A model generated the notes under the pieces. The model was not told where the DNA came from. It worked only from the letters and a program-made list of their open reading frames with translations, and made no database searches. The position numbers and the translations under genes are program-made. Of a stretch of 64,000 bases of DNA, positions 35,317 to 43,860 are shown one piece after another (position 1 is the first letter of the stretch; every line of letters starts with the position of its first letter). Source of the stretch: Pseudocolwellia sp048296855 (GTDB taxonomy: Bacteria > Pseudomonadota > Gammaproteobacteria > Enterobacterales > Alteromonadaceae); the NCBI GenBank assembly GCA_048296855.1, contig CP182631.1; one strand, written 5' to 3'.

Positions 35317-36696
35317 TCAATTGATTAGTTCTATTTGTTTTTTAATGTTTATCAAGTTCGTTTCACAATTATCTATACATTGCAAAAAGCCCCAATGTAA
35401 CTGTGTCTTTGACTGACCTTTAAGAGCTTTTAACAAACGATTAACTTTAAAATCTTTTATAGTAGACGTTTTTTGATTGTCTATTTCATATTGATAAAGA
35501 ACTAAAGCGTTTTGTCTGTTTTTTGTGACTATATTTATATTCCAGTTGTTTAATAAGACGTGTTTTTTTATTTTCCAACCTAGAGGAATTAATTGATTAT
35601 TAAAATGCGTAGGCTTTCCATCTAAATTAGCGCCATCAAAATGATAAGTAATTAAATTGATATTATTTACAGGGGGTAAATTTAATATACTAATTGATGT
35701 AGCATTAAATACTTCAGGTTGAGGCTGTTCTGTATTTTGAACGTGTTCAGATAAAGGTTGTTTATGTGATAACAAGTACTTTGCTGAAGTTGAAAAAATT
35801 ATAAATGAAAACAAAACAAGTAAAACGTTAAATTTTACAGGTAAATAATTTTTTAAATTTACTGTAGATTTAGTGTTTAATAAATCAATCGTTGTGAGTT
35901 TATTACCCCACATAAATAGCAAGAACATAAACGGTATATATAAATACCAACCAAATGTATTATGATCTTCCATTAAACTACTTTGCATTTCGGTATAGTC
36001 ACCAATAAGTATAAGAGCTGTTATTCGTATCCAATTAGTAATTAACGCCCCTAATATAGCAATTGATAAAAAGACTAATGCTTTTCTAACATTGTTAATA
36101 TAAAGAAAAATAAACAGTGAACTGATAGCAAGAGAAACAATAATATAACGTAAGCCACTACAGCCATCAGCTATTTCAAAAACACCTGCAGGTATCGTTA
36201 TATATTGCGCTTCTACATAAGTTGGTATTCCAGTAAAACTCATCATATAAGTAACAGCAATTACTGAAATTTCTTGCAATATGTTAGTGAGCAAGCCCCA
36301 TAAAGGAAAAATGAATAATAAAAAGCAGGCAGGGAAAATAATATACCAATTAAATCGAAATAAAGTGTGAATACCCGCTACAGTAATAGCTAAAAAAGAT
36401 AGCCAAAAACCAATACTTATTTGTGCATTAGAGGTAACAAATAAAGCGTAGCCTGAAGCCAATAATATGGTAATAGATAATGGAGATACTTTATCTCTAT
36501 AAACCAGCTTACCAATTTCAGAAAGTTTAAAATAAAGATAAAGAACAATAAAAGGAATTAAATAAGCGTGTGAATAGGTCCCGTCATCAAAGCTGTGTCT
36601 CCATAATGTGGTTAAAATAGGGATATTTAACAGAGAAACTATTGTAAATAATAAAACTATGCCAACAAAAGGCTTATAATTGTTTGGTATATTCAT
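35317..36696 (-). CDS. xrtA: Exosortase A (EpsH domain with C-terminal EpsI-like domain)
   Basis: A 459-residue membrane protein: about eight to nine transmembrane segments within the first 280 residues, then a periplasmic EpsI-like domain (about 300-459). The catalytic triad is visible: C179 in ADGCSGLRY, R224 in NWIRI and H245 in EDHNTFGW. Exosortase cleaves PEP-CTERM tails of exported proteins and passes them on for surface attachment. Long EpsH-EpsI fusions are the A type. Its predicted substrate is the PEP-CTERM protein at 42738-43511. It heads the minus-strand arm and is divergent from the TPR lipoprotein genes. Confidence 0.93.
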   Translation of the reverse strand: MNIPNNYKPFVGIVLLFTIVSLLNIPILTTLWRHSFDDGTYSHAYLIPFIVLYLYFKLSEIGKLVYRDKVSPLSITILLASGYALFVTSNAQISIGFWLSFLAITVAGIHTLFRFNWYIIFPACFLLFIFPLWGLLTNILQEISVIAVTYMMSFTGIPTYVEAQYITIPAGVFEIADGCSGLRYIIVSLAISSLFIFLYINNVRKALVFLSIAILGALITNWIRITALILIGDYTEMQSSLMEDHNTFGWYLYIPFMFLLFMWGNKLTTIDLLNTKSTVNLKNYLPVKFNVLLVLFSFIIFSTSAKYLLSHKQPLSEHVQNTEQPQPEVFNATSISILNLPPVNNINLITYHFDGANLDGKPTHFNNQLIPLGWKIKKHVLLNNWNINIVTKNRQNALVLYQYEIDNQKTSTIKDFKVNRLLKALKGQSKTQLHWGFLQCIDNCETNLINIKKQIELIN

Positions 36697-37014
36697 GTTT
36701 TTTAGTACAACCGAGCTTTAGTGGAGAGGTTTATGAATATCTAAATTGGTGTAAAGCCATAGTCTTCTAGCTCTAATTACATCCATATCTAAAAAATATC
36801 ATTTCCATTTTTAACTGTATGTTAACACTTTAACAATGTTTAACTGAAGTGACTATTAGTAATTTAATGCATATATAATTTTAGCTGTTCTTAAACTTGC
36901 TGTTATAGAAAAAGTTCTGTTAAATGTTCTATTTAGCGGTAGAATAATCAAATAAAAATTTTATGTGAATGCATTTTTCGCTTATATAATAAACTGATAA
37001 AGGAATTCGTAACA
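36697..37014. promoter_or_regulatory. Divergent intergenic region between exosortase and PrsT genes
   Basis: 318 bases, AT-rich, with no gene. It must carry promoters for both divergent arms. AAGGA at about 36999-37004 is the ribosome binding site for the TPR gene. I searched it by eye for a sigma-54 element (TGG-N9/10-TTGC pattern) on both strands and did not find one. Confidence 0.45.
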
Positions 37015-39756
37015 ATGAAATTAGCAAGATTATTGATAAGTGTAGGGGTTATCTTAGCTTTAGCAGGGTGTGGAGAAAACGATACTGCACGTACTCATAT
37101 TGAAAAAGCGAAAAGCTTTAAGTCTAGTGAAATTGATTCTAAATTAATCGAATTGAAAAATGCAGTAAAGCTGGAACCTAAAAATGGTGAAGCTCGGTTT
37201 TTATTAGGTGAAACTTATTTAAGCCAAGGCTTTGGTGTTGGTGCAGTGAAAGAGTTGAAAAGGGCTTATGATTACAAATTTGATGAGAATAAACTCATCC
37301 CATTACTTGCCCGTGCTTATATTCTTACTATCGCTGATGAAGACTTGTTAGATCTTGATGCAAAGGCCTCTAACTTGGCTGATGAAAAAAAGGTGCATTA
37401 TTTAGCTTATAAAACTCTAGCTGCTATCCGTACGGGGAATATTGAACTTGCAAAAGAAAGTGTTGAATCGGCCAATCAATTACTTGCTAATAATACATAC
37501 ACACTATTAGCAAATGCTTATTTAGAAATGGCTGAAAACAAACTAAACCTTGCAAGAGGCCACATAAATAAAGCACTAGAAATATCACCATTACAAGTTG
37601 ATTCAATTTTACTGTCAGGTCAAATAAGTACGGCTTTAGGTGAACATAAAGAGGCAACTGAAAGTTATTTAAAATATGCGAAATTACAACCTAAATCAAA
37701 TGTAATAGTTTTATTTTTGGCACAGTCTTTATTAAAAGAAGAGAAGTTTTTAGAAGCAGAAAGATACGCTGATACCATTTTGAACGCCGCTCCTAATCAG
37801 CCTTTTGCCAACTATGTAAAGGCGATGTCTCAATTTGAATTAAAAAACTATCAAAAAGCAAAAGAACATGCTGAAACCGCACTTAAATCTCAGTTTAATC
37901 AAGGACCTTTAAAACTTATAGCAGGTGTTAGCGCATACTTTTTAGGTAATTATGAACAAAGTCATTACCATTTAGAGTCTATTGTTAAATATCTTGTTCC
38001 AGAACATCCAGCAAGAAAAATGTTTGCTGTAAGTCAATTACAATTAGGTTTGGTAGAAGATATATCTGAAACACTAGAAGGTTTTAATTCAACTACAGCA
38101 GAAGACGAAAAGTTCCTGTCATCATTAAGTTATCAATTAGCTGAATTAGGGGCTTTTGATAATGCTAAAGCTGTTGCAAAACAAGCTTTAACCAGCGCCC
38201 CTGAAGGCGCAGAACAAAACATGCGTGATGGTATTTTAAAGCTTATGCTAAATGACCCTTCAGGTATGCAAAATTTAAAAGATGCTGTTGCTTTAAAGCC
38301 TGACTTTTTAGGAGCAGAGTTAGCACTTGCTTATGCTGCTATTCAAGCTAAAGACTATGTTCAAGCTACAACGATTGCTGAAAAATGGAAAGAAAATTAT
38401 CCTGATAAGCCTGGTGGATATAATGTGCTTGCTGCTGTTTATTTAAAACAAGGCTTAGCTGAAAAAGCTAAAGTTGAACTCAATAAAAGTTTAGCTATTC
38501 AAAATAATATATTTGCATTACTTGAATTAACCAATTTAGCAATAATTTCAAAGGAGTTGGATGAAGCCAAACGTATTTCTACTATTGGTGTTACGGCGTT
38601 TCCAAACAATGTAAATCTACTTCGTCAATATTATTCAGTTTTTAAAAATGATGAAGCTTTTGAAAAAATTAAAGATCTGTATAAATCAAATGAAAAAAAC
38701 CAAACTGTAGGGATGTTATATACAGAGTTACTGATCAATGCGAAAAACTTTAATGAAGCGATTAACGTAATTGATGCTTATGAGACTACAGTAAAAACGC
38801 CTAAGAAATTATGGCAATTAAAAGTACTTAGCCACAGTGGGTTACAAAATATACATAAATCACAAACAATACTTGAGGACTGGATCAAGATTAATCCGTA
38901 CCATATTGAACCTGTGGTCATGTTAGCTGATTATTATTCGCGTAGTAACAATATTGATAAAGCATTAAATTTATTAGATAAAGCTTTAAGAGGGCAGCAC
39001 ACTGATAATAAGATGTTACAAATGGGTAAAATGCAGCTTTTACTTGATAATAAAAATATAAAGGAAGCTAAGCGTTATTATAGTGAATTGAAAAAAGAAG
39101 GGATTAAACCTGAGATAACTCATGGAATAGAGGGCAAAATAGCTTTTCTTGAGCAAGATTATGCCAAAGCGAGTCTTTTATTATCTAAATTTTACACATC
39201 CTTCCCTTTGTCTAAAAATGCCATTCTCTTAGCTAACGCATATCAAGGTAACAAAGAAAAAAATAAAGCAGTTTCACTGCTAGAAAATTATCTACAAAAA
39301 AATGCTAGTGATAACAATGTTCGTGCAGTTCTTGCTAGTATTTATATAAGTGATAGTCCTAATAAAGCTATAGCTGCTTATAAACAGATTTTGGCGCAAC
39401 ACCCTAATAATGTTTTGGTATTAAATAATGTTGCCTGGTTAACAATGGAACAAGGTAATTTTGAGGAAGCATTAGCCTATTCTGAAGAAGCATATAAATT
39501 AGCCCCAGAATTTGTAAATGTTATAGACACTCAGGCAATGATATTGTTAAAGATGGATAAAAAGAGTGAAGCATTAAGTCTGCTAGTTAAGGCTTATGAA
39601 CTGTCCGAAGGAAAAGACAATGATGTTACGTTGAATTACATTGAAGTGTTAATTGCGAATAAACGCTTGAAAAAAGCAGAGCAAATTATTAAATCAACAA
39701 ATAATTTATCTAGCGTACAAAAACAGCGCATTACCGCATTACAAAATACGTTATAA
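37015..39756 (+). CDS. prsT: PEP-CTERM system TPR-repeat lipoprotein (PrsT), copy 1
   Basis: A 913-residue lipoprotein with lipobox LALAGC at residues 14-19 and tetratricopeptide repeats over almost the whole length (for example LKNAVKLEPKNGEARFLLGE near residue 45, and AYKQILAQHPNNVLVLNNVA near residue 790). A good AAGGA ribosome binding site precedes the ATG. PrsT-family proteins accompany exosortase A and are thought to act in the periplasm with the export machinery. A paralogue follows after 36 bases with nearly the same length and architecture. Confidence 0.9.
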   Translation: MKLARLLISVGVILALAGCGENDTARTHIEKAKSFKSSEIDSKLIELKNAVKLEPKNGEARFLLGETYLSQGFGVGAVKELKRAYDYKFDENKLIPLLARAYILTIADEDLLDLDAKASNLADEKKVHYLAYKTLAAIRTGNIELAKESVESANQLLANNTYTLLANAYLEMAENKLNLARGHINKALEISPLQVDSILLSGQISTALGEHKEATESYLKYAKLQPKSNVIVLFLAQSLLKEEKFLEAERYADTILNAAPNQPFANYVKAMSQFELKNYQKAKEHAETALKSQFNQGPLKLIAGVSAYFLGNYEQSHYHLESIVKYLVPEHPARKMFAVSQLQLGLVEDISETLEGFNSTTAEDEKFLSSLSYQLAELGAFDNAKAVAKQALTSAPEGAEQNMRDGILKLMLNDPSGMQNLKDAVALKPDFLGAELALAYAAIQAKDYVQATTIAEKWKENYPDKPGGYNVLAAVYLKQGLAEKAKVELNKSLAIQNNIFALLELTNLAIISKELDEAKRISTIGVTAFPNNVNLLRQYYSVFKNDEAFEKIKDLYKSNEKNQTVGMLYTELLINAKNFNEAINVIDAYETTVKTPKKLWQLKVLSHSGLQNIHKSQTILEDWIKINPYHIEPVVMLADYYSRSNNIDKALNLLDKALRGQHTDNKMLQMGKMQLLLDNKNIKEAKRYYSELKKEGIKPEITHGIEGKIAFLEQDYAKASLLLSKFYTSFPLSKNAILLANAYQGNKEKNKAVSLLENYLQKNASDNNVRAVLASIYISDSPNKAIAAYKQILAQHPNNVLVLNNVAWLTMEQGNFEEALAYSEEAYKLAPEFVNVIDTQAMILLKMDKKSEALSLLVKAYELSEGKDNDVTLNYIEVLIANKRLKKAEQIIKSTNNLSSVQKQRITALQNTL

Positions 39757-39792
39757 CCCTTAAGTTTTAATGACAATGAGAGCACAATTATA

Positions 39793-42558
39793 ATGGAAAA
39801 TAAGCATATTAAGATTTTAACGCTAACAGCAGTTATCGCTATGGCTAATTTAAGTGGTTGTGGAAAAAACTTGTCATATGAAGAGTATATTGTCGAAGCT
39901 AAATCTCAAATTGAACAAGGAGATCATGCAAGTGCAATATTATCTTTAAAAAACGCAGTTAGAATGGAGCCTAAAAATATAGAAGCACGCTATGAATTAG
40001 GTGCCGTTTATTTAAATGAAGGTGATTTGTTTTCCGCAGAGAAAGAGCTTGATAAGGCTTTAGAATTAGGTGCTGATTTTCCAGGATTATTACCTAAAAT
40101 AGCTAAAGTTAAAATGCTGTTAAACAAGTACCAAGAAGTATATGAATTAGCTGATAATTCGGGGGGATATAATGATGAACAGTACGTCATGATCCTCACG
40201 TATGCAGGTTTAGCTGCTATTTCTGATGGTAAAATGGGGATGGCTGAAGATTATATTGGGCAAGCTTCAATGCTTAGTGAAGATTCATTATACAGTCAAG
40301 TCGGTCAGGCTTGGTTGAACTTTTCAGGTGAAAAGTTTGAAGATGTTTCCAACACGTTAAATAACATACTATCTCAATCGGAAGGTTTTTCTGAAGCATT
40401 ACTACTTTCTGGGCATTTGCACCAAGCACAATTTCACTATGATAAAGCAATTGAAATGTATTCCGCTTATTTGAAGTTACACCCTCGACATTTTCAAGTG
40501 AAACTTTATTTGATTAATAGCTTATTAGGTGCCCAAGATTTTGAAAGTGCAGAAAAACATTTAGCTTTGCTTAATCAATTATATCAAGGTCACCCTATTG
40601 TTAATTTGTATAACGCTCAGGTTGAATATAACCATCAGAACTTCTCCGAGGCTAAGATATATGCTGAAAAAGCGATTGGTATAGATTCTTCACTCCATAT
40701 GGGACAACTAATCGCAGGAATGAGTGCATTTAAACTAGGTGAGTTGGAATTAGCTTATAGCCATTTAAGTAAAATAGGGCAGTTTCTTCCTGATAATCAT
40801 GAAGTCAAAAAGCTTTTAGCTATATTACAGTTACAGCTAGGCTTTGAAGATGAAGCTGAATTATCTTTTGCAGGGATGGATGCATCTAGTATTAACGATA
40901 TCAATATCCTCAATGCAGCCAGTAAAGAATTTGCGAAAAAAGGGCAAAAGGATGCGGCTGAGAAACTTCTCAGTAAAATAGCAACAGCTAATCCTGAAAA
41001 TAAAGATCTTGCTCTTCAATATAGCGCATTAAAATTATCTCAAGGGGATGAAAGTCAATTACCCTTGTTAGAGCAGTTAGCGCAGAGTGAGGATAAATCG
41101 GTTGGTGCGTCTCTAATCCTAGCCACTCATTATATTAACAATAAAGATTATGCCGGGGCTTTCAAAGTAGCAGAGCAACTCAAGGCAACAGAAACTGGAA
41201 AGATCAAAGGTGCTTTACTTGAAGGCTTTATTTTCGTAAGTAAAGGTGATCAAATGTTAGCTGAAAAAACATTTAATCAAATACTCATTAATGATAAAGG
41301 AAATGTTCCTGCTAATTATTACCTCGGTGAATTTGCATTTAACAGTAAAAATTGGGAAAAGGCTAAGTCGTATTTTACAACAATCCTGGAATTTGAACCT
41401 ACGCATAAAGCTTCTGTAGCACGTTTGTCTTATATTAATGCACAGTTAAATAAAATAGATGAAACAATTGCTTACTTAAACGAATTACTTGAGAAATATC
41501 CAAATAATCAAGAGGTAATGATTGATTTATCTATCAATTTAAGCGCAAATGGAAAGGTTAAAGAAGCGATAAAACTGCTCGAAACCTCAGCTGTTGAGGA
41601 AAAAAGTCCTCGATATTTAAGAGGGTTAGCAAGGTTGTATGTAAGTAACTTACAGCTAAAAGAAGCTCGAGAGTTATATAAATCTTTAGTTGAACACAAA
41701 CCTAAACCTATCGATCATAACATTTGGATAGAGTATGCAACCGTAGAAGAGAAACTTGGCAATGTAGAGCTAGCTTTAACCGTAATAAATAATGCGTTAA
41801 ATGTTGCTGATAGCAAAGAGCAATTACTCTTATTGAAAGCTAATATGTTAATGGCTCTTAAGAGAGAGGATTCTGCTGCGACAATAATTAATGATCTATA
41901 TTCTCAATACCCCAACAATAAAGATGTAATATATCTAAAAGCTCAGCTAAATTTATCAAAAAATAAAGCCAATGAAGCAAGCCAACAATTTTCTCAGTTA
42001 TATGCTAAAAAACCTAGCAATGAGTTGGCGCTTAGTTGGGCTAAGGCTTCGATTCAAAGCGGAAACATTAATAAAGCTATTGAAATATTAGAAAAACATG
42101 AAAATTCATTTAGCTTGAATGATTCAAATCATGCTCTGTTAGCTGAATTGTTATTAAACGTTAATCCTGAAAAATCTCAAAAGCTATACCTCAGTTTAAA
42201 AGATAAATATCCTAATAATGTTGCGGTTTTAAATAATTTGTCATGGGCGCTTTATAATCAATCAAAATTTGAGGAGGCCTTACCTTATGCTGAAAAGGCC
42301 TACGAAATAACTAAATCAAGTACAACGATCGATACTCTTGGAACAGTATTAATAGCCAATAATACCGGCAAGTTGGCTGTTGAACTTATTAAAAACTCAG
42401 ATAATAAGTCTTTTATAAATGAAAAGTTACAATTGATTTTAGTCGAAGCTTACCTTTTATTAGGGCAGAAAGCTGACGCTAAAGCCGAGCTAAATAAATT
42501 AACTAATATCCCTGAAAATCTAAAAGTTAAATATAATCATTTAGTCGGGCAACTTTAA
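39793..42558 (+). CDS. prsT: PEP-CTERM system TPR-repeat lipoprotein (PrsT), copy 2
   Basis: A 921-residue lipoprotein with lipobox NLSGC at residues 19-23 and repeated TPR units from about residue 40 (ILSLKNAVRMEPKNIEARYE) to the C-terminus (LKDKYPNNVAVLNNLSWALY near 800). It is clearly paralogous to the upstream gene: same opening after the lipobox, same length, same placing of the N-terminal repeat. The two are probably co-transcribed. The sequences have diverged considerably, so they may have separate partners. Confidence 0.9.
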   Translation: MENKHIKILTLTAVIAMANLSGCGKNLSYEEYIVEAKSQIEQGDHASAILSLKNAVRMEPKNIEARYELGAVYLNEGDLFSAEKELDKALELGADFPGLLPKIAKVKMLLNKYQEVYELADNSGGYNDEQYVMILTYAGLAAISDGKMGMAEDYIGQASMLSEDSLYSQVGQAWLNFSGEKFEDVSNTLNNILSQSEGFSEALLLSGHLHQAQFHYDKAIEMYSAYLKLHPRHFQVKLYLINSLLGAQDFESAEKHLALLNQLYQGHPIVNLYNAQVEYNHQNFSEAKIYAEKAIGIDSSLHMGQLIAGMSAFKLGELELAYSHLSKIGQFLPDNHEVKKLLAILQLQLGFEDEAELSFAGMDASSINDINILNAASKEFAKKGQKDAAEKLLSKIATANPENKDLALQYSALKLSQGDESQLPLLEQLAQSEDKSVGASLILATHYINNKDYAGAFKVAEQLKATETGKIKGALLEGFIFVSKGDQMLAEKTFNQILINDKGNVPANYYLGEFAFNSKNWEKAKSYFTTILEFEPTHKASVARLSYINAQLNKIDETIAYLNELLEKYPNNQEVMIDLSINLSANGKVKEAIKLLETSAVEEKSPRYLRGLARLYVSNLQLKEARELYKSLVEHKPKPIDHNIWIEYATVEEKLGNVELALTVINNALNVADSKEQLLLLKANMLMALKREDSAATIINDLYSQYPNNKDVIYLKAQLNLSKNKANEASQQFSQLYAKKPSNELALSWAKASIQSGNINKAIEILEKHENSFSLNDSNHALLAELLLNVNPEKSQKLYLSLKDKYPNNVAVLNNLSWALYNQSKFEEALPYAEKAYEITKSSTTIDTLGTVLIANNTGKLAVELIKNSDNKSFINEKLQLILVEAYLLLGQKADAKAELNKLTNIPENLKVKYNHLVGQL

Positions 42559-42647
42559 TCAAATAGGTGTCAGTATTCTTTACATGCTTTGTGTTTACTA
42601 AAAATAAAAAACATTCAATATATTGATAATTAAGTGATTTTTATTTG

Positions 42648-42663
42648 TGGTATGATATTTGCT
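42648..42663 (+). promoter_or_regulatory. Sigma-54 promoter of the PEP-CTERM gene
   Basis: TGGTATGATATTTGCT matches the -24/-12 consensus TGGYRYRNNNNTTGCW at every defined position. Transcription would start about 42675, giving a leader of about 63 bases before the ATG at 42738. PEP-CTERM genes in other exosortase A bacteria are known to be activated through PrsK/PrsR and sigma-54. No enhancer site was recognised upstream. Confidence 0.78.
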
Positions 42664-42737
42664 TTACGTTGGTTATATGATATTTAGATTTAATGATAGC
42701 GACATCATTAATCATGATTAAACAAAAGGACATATCC

Positions 42738-43511
42738 ATGAAAAAATTATTACTAGCTTCTTTGATCACTAGTGCTTCATTTGCTGCTTCTGCTGATGTA
42801 GTTACATTTAACGATTCATCTTTTAACGGAACTCCAGGTTCTGAAATCGTTTTTGATTTTATTGATTTTGATGCTGATTTAGCTGATGTAACACAAACTG
42901 ATACAGACCATAGTGGTGATATTACAGGTACTGAAGCTTTCTCTGAGTTCGGTTCTACTGATATCGTAAACTTTAAACTTGGTGGTACACTTTTAGGTGT
43001 TGATGCTGCATATGAAGTATTTTACAACTATGCATTTTCAGGAACAGTAACAAACAATGGAACGGGTACATTAGATATCACATTCAATGCTGGTGCTTCT
43101 GGTTTATATGTTGATACAACGAATGTTGGTAACGGCATGTTTGACGGCGGAACAGAAATCGCTTCATTTGGTTTAAACACTGGCGGCTGTTCTATTAATA
43201 TAACCCCAGGTGCATTACAAAACAAAGGTTTTTGTGGTATTGATTTAAGCCTTAACTTTGCTGCAGGTTACTTCTTTAACGCTAATGGTGATGATTTATC
43301 AACAACTTCAGGTGCTAAATCAGCTACTTTAATCGTAACTGTACAAGATATACTTGGTTTAAGCCCTACTTACCCAGCAATAGGTGGTACTCAAAACTTC
43401 CAAATTTCACATGACGGTAACATGACGTTAAGTGTACCAGAGCCAGCTTCAGTAGCTATCTTAGGTTTAGGTTTATTAGGTTTTGCTGGCGCACGTCGTC
43501 GTAAAGCATAA
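42738..43511 (+). CDS. PEP-CTERM sorting-domain protein (exosortase A substrate)
   Basis: 257 residues from the ATG at 42738 (AAGGA at 42726-42730); an upstream frame starting at 42693 adds 15 residues but lies within the leader. The signal peptide is MKKLLLASLITSASFAASA. The mature part is glycine-, aspartate- and threonine-rich with few basic residues. The C-terminus is the PEP-CTERM signal: VPEPASV, a hydrophobic helix ILGLGLLGFAGA, then RRRKA. It is cleaved by exosortase and presented at the surface with the exopolysaccharide. It follows the two PrsT genes but has its own sigma-54 promoter. Confidence 0.93.
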   Translation: MKKLLLASLITSASFAASADVVTFNDSSFNGTPGSEIVFDFIDFDADLADVTQTDTDHSGDITGTEAFSEFGSTDIVNFKLGGTLLGVDAAYEVFYNYAFSGTVTNNGTGTLDITFNAGASGLYVDTTNVGNGMFDGGTEIASFGLNTGGCSINITPGALQNKGFCGIDLSLNFAAGYFFNANGDDLSTTSGAKSATLIVTVQDILGLSPTYPAIGGTQNFQISHDGNMTLSVPEPASVAILGLGLLGFAGARRRKA

Positions 43512-43533
43512 TTAATCAGCTTATAAGTTAATA

Positions 43534-43560
43534 AAAAGCCGAACACAGTTCGGCTTTTTT
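43534..43560 (+). terminator. Rho-independent terminator after the PEP-CTERM gene
   Basis: AAAGCCGAAC and GTTCGGCTTT pair around an ACA loop, followed by TTTTTT, 23 bases after the stop. A strong, compact stem that ends the PEP-CTERM transcript. Confidence 0.88.
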
Positions 43561-43781
43561 GTGTCTGCTAAATAATTATGTGATTATGGCCTTATAAAAA
43601 GCGTATTAGTTGACTTATTTGTTTTTCTCTCATAATTACATATTTTTAATTCTGTTTATATTGAAATGAAATCTCATGTCTTAGAAACTTACTCAAAATA
43701 ACCGAAAAAACACTATACACGCTCTAGGTTATTCCTGATTTTATTTAAGGCCGCTCCTTTTTAATTATAAAATTCAAGGCA

Positions 43782-43815
43782 TAAAAAAGGCCAGTAACAA
43801 AAATTACTGACCTTA
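43782..43815 (-). terminator. Rho-independent terminator of the acyltransferase/ThiF operon
   Basis: Read on the minus strand, AAGGTCAGTAA pairs with TTACTGGCCTT around a TTTTTG loop with one mismatch and ends in TTTTTTAT. It lies about 45 bases past the ThiF-nitroreductase stop. The rest of the 349-base gap (43512-43860) holds nothing else recognisable. Confidence 0.8.
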
Positions 43816-43860
43816 TATTAAAAACCTTACTCTATTTAGCTAGAAGCTTTAGTTGAATAA

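Noticed and set aside
36697..37014. Sigma-54 promoter for exosortase or PrsT
   Set aside because: No TGG-N10-TTGC arrangement on either strand; only the PEP-CTERM gene has a convincing one.
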